A stretch of 64,000 bases of DNA from Pleionea sp. CnH1-48. GTDB lineage: Bacteria > Pseudomonadota > Gammaproteobacteria > Enterobacterales > Kangiellaceae. Shown here in pieces: positions 17,741-25,374 of the stretch. The notes under the pieces were generated by a model. The model was not told the origin of the DNA. It did no database searches and saw only the letters and a program-made list of their open reading frames with translations. A program made the translations under genes and the position numbers. The stretch is from assembly GCF_024124665.1 (NCBI RefSeq), contig NZ_JAMXSB010000006.1, positions 248,001 through 312,000 on the forward strand, given 5' to 3'. Each line of letters starts with the position of its first letter. Within the stretch, counting starts at the first letter, position 1.

Positions 17741-18184
17741 ATGCAAATCTGGGTCGATGCCGACGCTTGCCCTGTCGTTATCAAAGACATTCTATTTAAA
17801 GCTGCCAATCGAGCAAAAGTATTGGTCACCCTGATAGCCAATCAATATCTGCGCACACCAGACTCACAATATATTCGTTTTGTGCAGGTGAGTTCCGGTT
17901 TTGATGTCGCTGATAACGAAATTGTTAAGCGAGCTGCTCCTGGAGATTTGGTGATTACCTCGGATATTCCACTAGCCGCCGAAGTGATAGACAAAGGTGC
18001 CCAGGCGTTAAGTCCCAGGGGCGAGCTTTATACCAAAGAAAACATAGGCTCTCGACTGAATATGCGGGATTTTATGGACACTTTAAGATCCAGCGGAATA
18101 GATACAGGCGGAGCTCCTGCAATGAGCCATGCTGATCGACAAGCTTTTGCCAATCATCTGGATAGAATACTGGCACAGAAATAA
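17741..18184 (+). CDS. YaiI/YqxD family protein (UPF0178, DUF188)
   Basis: A 147-residue protein beginning [16 protein letters not shown], the hallmark of the YaiI/YqxD family, with later conserved segments [31 protein letters not shown] and RDFMDTLR. The acidic residues in VDADACP and TSDIPLA sit as in PIN/NYN-like nuclease folds, so a nuclease activity has been considered for the family, but no role is established. It stands alone between the csp terminator and the TetR gene. Confidence 0.95.
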   Translation: MQIWVDADACPVVIKDILFKAANRAKVLVTLIANQYLRTPDSQYIRFVQVSSGFDVADNEIVKRAAPGDLVITSDIPLAAEVIDKGAQALSPRGELYTKENIGSRLNMRDFMDTLRSSGIDTGGAPAMSHADRQAFANHLDRILAQK

Positions 18185-18209
18185 TGTGGCTGGTTAAGCA
18201 CTGTTTTTA

Positions 18210-18227
18210 TGATACACTAGTGTCTCA
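18210..18227. promoter_or_regulatory. TetR-type operator, copy 3 (autoregulatory site)
   Basis: TGATACACTAGTGTCTCA, an 18-bp palindrome with one mismatched pair. It matches the two sites in front of the Rieske gene. A TATGAT (18208-18213) runs into it, the same merged -10/operator layout as at the Rieske promoter, although no good -35 box is visible. It ends 20 bp before the TetR ATG. Confidence 0.75.
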
Positions 18228-18247
18228 CTTATTGTATTGATGACTTT

Positions 18248-18808
18248 ATGACAAACACTGACGCTCGAGCTGTTCGTTCACGAAAAGCTTTACTCAACTC
18301 TGCTGTAGAGTTGCTACTACAAAATCCACTGGCTTCTCTTAGCCAAATTGCAACGCATGCGGGCGTTGGACGTGCCACTCTTTATCGTCAGTTTGAAACT
18401 CGAGAACAATTGATTCTGGCGCTTGCCATTGAATCCCTCGAGTTAACCGACACGGCAATGAAGCCAATCAAAGAACAGCAGTTAACTGGCAAAGCAGCGC
18501 TTGAGTTGATGTTTCAGTTGATCATGCCACTTGCTGATCGTTATCATTTTTTGCTTTCACTTTGGAGCATTGTCGAGAAAGACGAACAGGTCACTCAAAT
18601 TTATAACCGCCAACTTTCCGAATTATCAAAAATGGTCGAACAGGGAAAAAAAGAAGGCAGCATTAATAAATCTTTAGATACAGCATGGATTGTTTGTATT
18701 GTGGATAGTGTTGTTTACACCGCTTGGTGGATGATGGGAAATCAAGGAATGCGCGCAGAAAATGCTGCCGAACATGCAATAAAAACTTTTTTTAATGGCG
18801 TAGGTTAA
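18248..18808 (+). CDS. TetR/AcrR family transcriptional regulator
   Basis: A 186-residue one-component repressor. The N-terminal helix-turn-helix is clear: LASLSQIATHAGVGRATLYRQFETREQL, residues ~28-57. The remaining ~125 residues are the helical ligand-binding and dimer domain, which gives no hint of the ligand. An 18-bp palindrome overlaps its likely promoter, and two further copies lie at the Rieske oxygenase promoter 2.1 kb away. I infer that it represses itself and the oxygenase, and is released by the oxygenase substrate or a related compound. Confidence 0.92.
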   Translation: MTNTDARAVRSRKALLNSAVELLLQNPLASLSQIATHAGVGRATLYRQFETREQLILALAIESLELTDTAMKPIKEQQLTGKAALELMFQLIMPLADRYHFLLSLWSIVEKDEQVTQIYNRQLSELSKMVEQGKKEGSINKSLDTAWIVCIVDSVVYTAWWMMGNQGMRAENAAEHAIKTFFNGVG

Positions 18809-19039
18809 TTCACCTGTAAAAGTACTTTTTCTACCTACAAGTAAATACATTTTCTTTTTTCACATCCTGAGATTTACCACTTAAATCGTATCACCTATCT
18901 CAATAATTAATTGAATTATTTAAAAAATAAGCTCTCAGATTAGCTTGCTAATTGCCTGTTATGTTGTTGTCTTCTATGCTGATTAAGTAACTATTGCGTT
19001 CTGCGAATAACGACAACAATAACATCGGTGGAGACAACT

Positions 19040-19876
19040 TTGGCGACACTATTAAGCGAAGTTAAACGCACTCATCAAGATTATCCCGTGCAGCTTATCC
19101 AACGAATTCGATCTGGAGAAAGGCAAGCCGAACAGGAGCTGGTTACACATTATTGGCAAGGACTCTATTTTATTTTGAATCGACGTGCGCAAGACCCAGA
19201 ATTAGCACGAGACATTGTTCAAGATGCTTTTATTGTTGTGCTAGAAAAAGCACGTAATGATCAAATAAAAAATCCCGCTGCGTTATCAGCTTTTATTCGT
19301 GAGGTAGGCGTTAATCTTCTTATCGCACATTATCGAAAGGAAAAACGCCGAGCGACAGATACCGATCCCGATATTGATATTCGTCCACCAGAAAGCAGTA
19401 GCTTGCTGAATCACAGCCTTCATAATGAGAAGCTTCTGGAAATCGTTCAACAACTGATGGATGAAATGAAAGTTGAGCGAGACCGAGAAATACTGAGGCG
19501 CTACTTTATTAGTGAGCAAACCAAGAAAGAAATTTGTGAAGCATTAGACTTAACGCCTGCACAGTTTGACCGAATCCTTCACCGTGCCAGAAGCCGACTT
19601 AAGCAATTGATTTTGTTTAAGCTATCCGGCTCAAAAGATCCAGATAATACCACTGACTTATTGTCTATCGTTTTGCTTACTTCTCTCAGTGTACCTTTTA
19701 TGTATCAGGCTGAATCTTCGATAACAACAAACCAGCTATCTTTTTTTGCTCCCCAGGTGAGAGAGCCTCAAACTCTAAGTCACTTATATAATCAAGAGAC
19801 AAGAATTGAGCTTCCATTCCATAGAGTTAACGTGTCAGATGTTAGAACACAGAAGGAGGAAATGCTCAATGGATAA
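19040..19876 (+). CDS. ECF-like sigma-70 family RNA polymerase sigma factor with C-terminal extension
   Basis: About 278 residues. Region 2 is visible in QELVTHYWQGLYFILNRR and ELARDIVQDAFIVVLEKAR. Region 4 is REILRRYFISEQTKKEICEA followed by LTPAQFDRILHRARSRLKQL. Beyond region 4 about 85 residues remain, which is unusual for an ECF factor; they contain a hydrophobic stretch (LLSIVLLTSLSVPFMY) and then a polar tail. I chose TTG at 19040 because GGTGGAG sits 6 nt upstream; the in-frame GTG at 19028 has no ribosome site. The gene overlaps the next by 8 bp (shared ATGGATAA), and that gene encodes an anti-sigma-like membrane protein. It probably activates the cassette downstream, but the promoter motif is not identified. 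Confidence 0.9.
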   Translation: MATLLSEVKRTHQDYPVQLIQRIRSGERQAEQELVTHYWQGLYFILNRRAQDPELARDIVQDAFIVVLEKARNDQIKNPAALSAFIREVGVNLLIAHYRKEKRRATDTDPDIDIRPPESSSLLNHSLHNEKLLEIVQQLMDEMKVERDREILRRYFISEQTKKEICEALDLTPAQFDRILHRARSRLKQLILFKLSGSKDPDNTTDLLSIVLLTSLSVPFMYQAESSITTNQLSFFAPQVREPQTLSHLYNQETRIELPFHRVNVSDVRTQKEEMLNG

Positions 19877-20492
19877 AAAATATATCGAAGACAACATCGC
19901 AGAGAAGTACTTGCGAGGGCAATTGACGGCTGAGGAATCAGCGGAGTTCGAGGCTTACTTCATGGATAAACCTGAATTATTAGAGCAACTAGAGCTCGAC
20001 AGGATTATGTATCAGGCCATGCCTTCAGCGGAATTGGCGAGTAAGAAAGAACAAGGGCTACGTTGGTTTGATGGTTTGTTTTTGAAAGCGTTGGTAGCGC
20101 CATTGTTGGTTGGTGCGGTTGGTTTGCAGTTATTGGTAGTTAGCCAAGAAAACAAAGAACCTGAGTTGATAGTAAATGAGCCAAAGTTTTTTGTTGATAC
20201 GATGCGCAGTTCAAACATATCGAATGAACAGCATATTTCAATAACACTAAAAGATTCGACCCCATACTTCAAATTGATTATCACACCATACGCTTACAAT
20301 CAAAAGCATACGGTTAACATTATTGATAGCACTTCTAGTAGCTTGATAGTAAGAGCAGAAGATATATTACCCAACGATGAGGGAGTCATATCACTGCTGC
20401 TGAAAAGCGATATATTTGAGAGCCAAGATTACACTCTTGAGATATCAAGCGAAGATAATAAAAGAGAAGTGAGAGTTTCTTTGATACGTTAA
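19869..20492 (+). CDS. Anti-sigma-factor-like single-pass membrane protein
   Basis: A 207-residue protein. The N-terminal ~65 residues (NIAEKYLRGQLTAEESAEFE, then FMDKPELLEQLE) resemble the cytoplasmic sigma-binding part of anti-sigma factors, but the zinc-binding HxxxCxxC of ZAS domains is absent. One membrane helix follows at about 71-90 (FLKALVAPLLVGAVGLQLLVV), then ~115 predicted periplasmic residues rich in beta strands. The ATG at 19869 has AAGGAGG nine bases upstream; the frame extends further but without a start context. The coding overlap with the sigma factor gene argues for stoichiometric coupling. It should hold the sigma factor at the membrane until a periplasmic signal or proteolysis releases it; this is inferred. 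Confidence 0.78.
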   Translation: MDKKYIEDNIAEKYLRGQLTAEESAEFEAYFMDKPELLEQLELDRIMYQAMPSAELASKKEQGLRWFDGLFLKALVAPLLVGAVGLQLLVVSQENKEPELIVNEPKFFVDTMRSSNISNEQHISITLKDSTPYFKLIITPYAYNQKHTVNIIDSTSSSLIVRAEDILPNDEGVISLLLKSDIFESQDYTLEISSEDNKREVRVSLIR

Positions 20493-20512
20493 CACCAAAG
20501 TAGGTAATAATC

Positions 20513-21907
20513 ATGAAAAGTCATGGAGATGAAACAACAGGTAGCTTTTCCTCTTTATTTAACTCACCGAGTTGCTTGTTCCAAAGAGAGCTAATTATTG
20601 ATTTAGGAAAAAGTATGTTCGAAAAGGGACCAAGAAGTTCATTCCCTCCAACAGGAGTCCCTTCTGGGTACACATATTTTGGTCAGTTTATCGACCATGA
20701 TATTACACGATTAAAAAGAGGAGAAAACCCTCCAAGCTCACGTCCAAGGACTCTGAATGAGCTCATTCAATTACGAACTCCTCAGTTAGATCTTGATAGC
20801 ATATATGGAGATGGATTTAATGACAGTTCAATTCCGATAGACAGGACAACGGGTAAGATGCATTTAGGTCCTTCAATAGATTCATCAGGAACGCTCCATC
20901 CTAATAAAGATTTACCAAGAAATGACAAGAAAAAGGCCTTAATAGGCGATGATCGAAATGATGAGAACTTCATAATATCTCAATTACATACGCAGTTCTT
21001 AAAGCTTCACAATAAAACTATTGATAAATTAGCGACTCATGGAAAAAGTGGAGTTCAAGCTTACGAAGAAGCCAAAAAAGAAACTATCTTAACCTACCAG
21101 CATGTCGTTTTACACGACTTCTTAAAAGAGCTTTGCGATCATGTTCTCTGGGAGATTATTGTTAACAAAGATACAAGCTTAATATGGGACACCTTAAAAT
21201 GTGAAGAGCCAAGAATGCCTATTGAATTTTCTGGTGCAGCATTTAGGTTTGGCCATTCAATGGTAAGAAAAACCTATACTTTAAACTCCAAAAAACAAGC
21301 GATTCCAATTAGTGAAATATTTAATCTGACAGGGAAGGGCCAACTGAACAGCCAAGACTACGTTTTTGAAGAACAAATAATTGATTGGAAGTTCTTCTTT
21401 AAACTTAATAAAGATAGCTACATTGCCAACTTAGCTCTCCCTATAAATCCGTTTGTAAAAGTTGAGCTTCCTAACAATAAGACTGGAATAAAGCACCTAT
21501 CATCTCTCAACTTACTCAGAGGCAATGAAATAGGTCTTCCTTGCGCACAAGCAATATTAGAGTCTATACCAAAGGAACTGAAAAAGCTTATAAGTATACT
21601 TCCAGAAGACAAAATAGATAAGCACAAGCTTCTAGAAAACGTATGTAAAGACTTCAAGAAAAAAACGCCCTTATGGTTCTACATACTTTCTGAAGCAGAC
21701 AATATGAGCGATGGAAAAAAACTAGGCTCATTAGGTAGTCTTATAGTACTCGATACATTGAAAGGACTAATATCTCAGTCAAAAGTATCAATACTGGAAT
21801 CTCCAGAATGGAGAAGCATGCATATAAATACACATCCTTTTAAAATTGAAGATATACTAACAGAAGTTAATAAGGAGACGGAACATGATAATTCTGGAAG
21901 ACTTTGA
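20513..21907 (+). CDS. Animal-type haem peroxidase family protein
   Basis: A 464-residue protein of the animal haem peroxidase superfamily (An_peroxidase, the myeloperoxidase/cyclooxygenase fold). The distal motif is FGQFIDHDIT with H62, flanked by aspartates that in the family can bind haem or calcium. The proximal histidine lies in AFRFGHSMVRKTY (H248). Supporting segments are LDLDSIYGDG and FIISQLHTQFLKLHNKTID. No signal peptide is seen, so it may be cytoplasmic. It begins 20 bp after the anti-sigma-like gene and overlaps the next gene by 23 bp. Family members oxidise halides, phenols or fatty acids with hydrogen peroxide or oxygen; the substrate here is unknown. It is AT-rich compared with genes further downstream. 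Confidence 0.88.
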   Translation: MKSHGDETTGSFSSLFNSPSCLFQRELIIDLGKSMFEKGPRSSFPPTGVPSGYTYFGQFIDHDITRLKRGENPPSSRPRTLNELIQLRTPQLDLDSIYGDGFNDSSIPIDRTTGKMHLGPSIDSSGTLHPNKDLPRNDKKKALIGDDRNDENFIISQLHTQFLKLHNKTIDKLATHGKSGVQAYEEAKKETILTYQHVVLHDFLKELCDHVLWEIIVNKDTSLIWDTLKCEEPRMPIEFSGAAFRFGHSMVRKTYTLNSKKQAIPISEIFNLTGKGQLNSQDYVFEEQIIDWKFFFKLNKDSYIANLALPINPFVKVELPNNKTGIKHLSSLNLLRGNEIGLPCAQAILESIPKELKKLISILPEDKIDKHKLLENVCKDFKKKTPLWFYILSEADNMSDGKKLGSLGSLIVLDTLKGLISQSKVSILESPEWRSMHINTHPFKIEDILTEVNKETEHDNSGRL

Positions 21908-22250
21908 AGGCCGATGGAAAAGTCTGGGAGACTCTAATAACTCAGGAGATCCAAAAAAAGATGACTATTACCCCAGCGATAATATTATTTTTAGGGTTCG
22001 AGTTGAAGACAACTTCATTTTATTTGAAAGTGAAGAACCATTGTTCGGTGAGTGGCTAAAAGAAGAGCCGTTCTACCTAAAACATGAAGCTCTAATTTCT
22101 CCAATAATGAATGCTAGAGGAACAAACTTACAAGAGGTTGTTCACTTAGCTCATGGTAGAAAAGATTTAATGATACACAATCTTGTATGGATAGAAGACA
22201 TAAGTACCAAAGAGAGTACAAATGGTTCTTGGAGGTGTCGAAGAATTTAA
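21885..22250 (+). CDS. Hypothetical 121-residue protein of the peroxidase-CHAT cassette
   Basis: I do not recognise this protein. It is soluble, mixed acidic/basic, with many aromatic residues (FEGRWKSLGDSNNSGD near the N-terminus; NLVWIEDIS and GSWRCRRI near the C-terminus). The opening F-x-G-x-W and closing W could belong to a small beta-barrel or lipocalin-like fold, but this is a weak guess. It has GGAG about 8 nt before its ATG, overlaps the peroxidase gene by 23 bp and abuts the TPR-CHAT ATG without a gap, so it is certainly translated with them if expressed. No signal peptide is visible. Confidence 0.7.
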   Translation: MIILEDFEGRWKSLGDSNNSGDPKKDDYYPSDNIIFRVRVEDNFILFESEEPLFGEWLKEEPFYLKHEALISPIMNARGTNLQEVVHLAHGRKDLMIHNLVWIEDISTKESTNGSWRCRRI

Positions 22251-25200
22251 ATGCGCTATCAAGAACTTCTTATAGTAGCACTTTTAATTATTGCCTCTCT
22301 CCCGCAGAGAGGCTTTGCTTCGTGCTCAACAATAAACCCTAGTAAAAATGAGTATTTTATTGTCAAATCATCTAGTAGCATAGCTAGTTATGTTCAAATT
22401 GAGGGGGCTAGTAAAGTAAAGCTTGATCCCATTGAAGGAAGAAACCTTCCTATAGTAGTTCTCTCCCCACACACAACAAAAAACATCAGTCTCTGTAACA
22501 AGAATAAATATTCTAAGGAAGAACTATCTATCACTATTGAGGATAGGTATATTCCAAATAAAGGTGACAAAGAGATTTTATCCCTTATTAATAAAGCACA
22601 GTATTTTTGGGCCTTATCGGATCAAGAGTCAAAACTTAGTGCGATTAAGGCTTTAAAGTCTGCTCGTATGATAGACACATCTAATAACTGGCTAAAAGAA
22701 ATCCGAACAATCCTATTAGCATCTTCTCTAGAGCAAATCTTCAAATATGAAAATGCTCTAACTGTAATTAATGACTTAGAGAACTCTCACTACTACCCAC
22801 ATACTTTCCACTTAATAAAAGCAAGATTACTCCTAAGACAGAACACCTTAGAAAAGTCTCTTCTGGAAATTAATAAATCAATAAAATACATGGCCGAAGG
22901 TCCCCAAAGATTAAAACTAAGCATGGCTATCGCGAATAACTTTCTTGCTGAGATCATGCTTTATAAGTCGAAAATATTGAAAGCAAAAGAGCTTTTAGAT
23001 AAAGCATTAATTCTTTCCGGTGACGATCATCAAATAAAAGCACACATCTACAACAACATGAGTTTTTACAGATACCTTTCGGCAAAAAATGACTCAATGG
23101 AGATGAGGCCCTACCATATTAGGCTAGCGTTTAAGGAGCTGAATACCGCTAAGCACCATGCCGCCTTAGCAAACGATGATCATGTAATGGCTATTATTGA
23201 GAATAATTTTGGCTCATTTTATGAAAGAAATCATGAGTTAAGGAATGCGTTAAAAAGTTATTCAGCAGCATTCGAAATTGCCACTAAAGAGAATAACCGT
23301 GAATTACTATCTCTTATCTTAAAAAACCTAGGTCAAATCCATCAACACCTAGGAGATCTCAATAGCTCACAAAAAGAGCTTAACAATGCGCTCAAAATTA
23401 CGAAGGAAGCATCCTCCTTTCAAGCAGCCATAATAAAGTGCATACTTGGCACAACTTATAGATTAAAAGGTGAAGTGGACAACTCTCGCATCCACCATGA
23501 GGAGTGCAATCAAGATTTAAAGAACCTAAAAAACCCAACGGCAGGTACCCAAAACAATATAATCAACTCATACTTAGAACTCGCCGAAGATTATAAGTTA
23601 CTTGGAAATACTACCAAGTATGAAAAGAATTTATCAGAAGTAGAGTCAAGAATATCACTCCTCACGGACAATGATGTAAAAACAAAGTACTTTCTTCATA
23701 AAGCGAACGAGTCTATTGACAGAAACGACTTTCAATCATCTAGAAAATACTTTAACCAAGCATTGTCCTCATCAAAACAAGCCCGCTCTCAAGTTTTACA
23801 CATTGATGTGCTATCGAAAATAATCGAGCTACATAAACAAAAAAAGCATTACTGGAATAATATATTTGAGATTCAAGAACTAGCAATTGATATGATAAAT
23901 GACTATCATACCCACTTAGACTTGGAGCGAACCAGCCCTGCATGGAGCAACAAAACCCACAGTATTTATAAAAACCTTGCTAGTTTAGTATTGTCGAGCG
24001 GTTCTGATGACAAAGCATCAAAACTATACTACATATTGGAGAACTCGAGAGCTACATCGCTAAGGCTAAGGTTGGCGACTCGTCAAAAAAACTCTAGTCA
24101 GAACTCTCGTTTAGACAAAATTAGCAGTCTTCAGGAAAAAATAGTGACTGACTCAAATGGAAGCCAGTCTCTACACACAGAACTATATAATGAGCAGTCA
24201 CTTAATATTTATGACTCGATAAGGAATAAAGGCAAGAACTCACTTCCTTCAATATTACCACTTAAAGAATCACAAGCGAAACTAAAACCGGACCAAAGCA
24301 TACTTTACTACTTACTACTAGAAAAACACCTCTATCTTTTTGTTCTTGAAAAAGATAGAGAAGAGATATTGAAGATATCACCCTCTAACAAAGTAATAGA
24401 TAAAATCAAAGAGTTTAGAGTATCAACGTCTTCTCAAAACCATCAAAAACCCAAGCTCCTATTGCAAGAGCTTTCGGAACTTTTACTTCCAAAAGATGTA
24501 TTAACCAGCTTACAAAAAGACCTATTAATAATACCTCATGAAGCTCTTCATTATGTTCCTTTTTCAGCACTACCAATATCATCAAAAGGTAACCAGCCGA
24601 TTATTAATAGTAAAACAATCACTTTCATCCCATCAGTTTCCAGCTACTTTTATGTTAAGAATAAAAAGGTGAAGTTTAGTAAAAAGCTCAGTATATTTTC
24701 CAACCCAGTTTTTGATAAGAAGAATATCACCCTAGCTTCGAGCGATCACTTCCGCTCTTGGAAAAGCAATCTATCACCACTTCCTTTTTCAGAAGTCGAA
24801 ATGAATAACATCGTTAATATTTTTGGGAAAGAAAACGCAAATACTTTTTCGAAAGAGTCAGCGACCCGTAAGAATCTCTATAGAGAAGAAGTTAGAAACT
24901 CCCAAATTTTACATATTGCAACTCATGGGTATTTCAACCCGGAGTCTCCTGAATATTCAGGAATCATACTATCAGTTATTAACGAGAAACACGAAAAGAT
25001 ATCTAGTTTCGTTACCTTTACAGATATTTTTAGTCGGCCATTTAATAATGAACTGGTTGTTATTAATGGCTGTGACACAGCCAAAGGGATTGAGCGAAAA
25101 GGGGAAGGGGTGGTAGGCCTTAGCCGGGGGTTTATGGCTCAAGGAGTGGACCATGTTATATCAACCTTATGGCCAGTATCAGATGCAGCGTCAGAGCGAT

Positions 25201-25358
25201 TTATGACATTATTCTATAAGAATTTAAAGAAGGAGAGAAGCCTTCCCAAAGCTTTAAAAATAACTCAAAACCAGTTCAGAAAAGGAATATACAGTTCCCC
25301 TTTTTATTGGGCGCCATATATCCTCACAAGTACCAGCCCAGATAACGTAATAGATTAA
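22251..25358 (+). CDS. Secreted TPR-CHAT protein (caspase-like peptidase family)
   Basis: 1035 residues. An N-terminal export signal (LLIVALLIIASLPQRGFAS) ends in a possible FASC lipobox, so the protein is periplasmic or lipid-anchored. Residues ~85-560 hold TPR-like helical repeats (ALKSYSAAFEIATKE; LLSLILKNLGQIHQHLGDLN). Residues ~670-1030 form a CHAT domain of the caspase/separase clan with both catalytic residues: H892 in IATHGYF and C941 in INGCDTA, followed by VVGLSRGFMAQGVDHVI and a final SPFYWAPYIL. It should be an active cysteine peptidase. It is the last and largest gene of the sigma/anti-sigma/peroxidase cassette, whose sampled lines are AT-rich. The substrate is unknown; the anti-sigma-like protein is one candidate. 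Confidence 0.9.
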   Translation: MRYQELLIVALLIIASLPQRGFASCSTINPSKNEYFIVKSSSSIASYVQIEGASKVKLDPIEGRNLPIVVLSPHTTKNISLCNKNKYSKEELSITIEDRYIPNKGDKEILSLINKAQYFWALSDQESKLSAIKALKSARMIDTSNNWLKEIRTILLASSLEQIFKYENALTVINDLENSHYYPHTFHLIKARLLLRQNTLEKSLLEINKSIKYMAEGPQRLKLSMAIANNFLAEIMLYKSKILKAKELLDKALILSGDDHQIKAHIYNNMSFYRYLSAKNDSMEMRPYHIRLAFKELNTAKHHAALANDDHVMAIIENNFGSFYERNHELRNALKSYSAAFEIATKENNRELLSLILKNLGQIHQHLGDLNSSQKELNNALKITKEASSFQAAIIKCILGTTYRLKGEVDNSRIHHEECNQDLKNLKNPTAGTQNNIINSYLELAEDYKLLGNTTKYEKNLSEVESRISLLTDNDVKTKYFLHKANESIDRNDFQSSRKYFNQALSSSKQARSQVLHIDVLSKIIELHKQKKHYWNNIFEIQELAIDMINDYHTHLDLERTSPAWSNKTHSIYKNLASLVLSSGSDDKASKLYYILENSRATSLRLRLATRQKNSSQNSRLDKISSLQEKIVTDSNGSQSLHTELYNEQSLNIYDSIRNKGKNSLPSILPLKESQAKLKPDQSILYYLLLEKHLYLFVLEKDREEILKISPSNKVIDKIKEFRVSTSSQNHQKPKLLLQELSELLLPKDVLTSLQKDLLIIPHEALHYVPFSALPISSKGNQPIINSKTITFIPSVSSYFYVKNKKVKFSKKLSIFSNPVFDKKNITLASSDHFRSWKSNLSPLPFSEVEMNNIVNIFGKENANTFSKESATRKNLYREEVRNSQILHIATHGYFNPESPEYSGIILSVINEKHEKISSFVTFTDIFSRPFNNELVVINGCDTAKGIERKGEGVVGLSRGFMAQGVDHVISTLWPVSDAASERFMTLFYKNLKKERSLPKALKITQNQFRKGIYSSPFYWAPYILTSTSPDNVID

Positions 25359-25374
25359 GTATCTGTTAGAATAA

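Noticed and set aside
18809-19039. Possible ECF-type promoter before the sigma factor gene
   Set aside because: The region is AT-rich with several weak matches; without a second copy of a shared motif no call is justified.
22251-25358. The TPR-CHAT gene as part of a type III-E CRISPR system
   Set aside because: No repeat-spacer array and no Cas7-11, Csx30-like or reverse transcriptase/Cas1 genes occur in the window, and the protein is exported.
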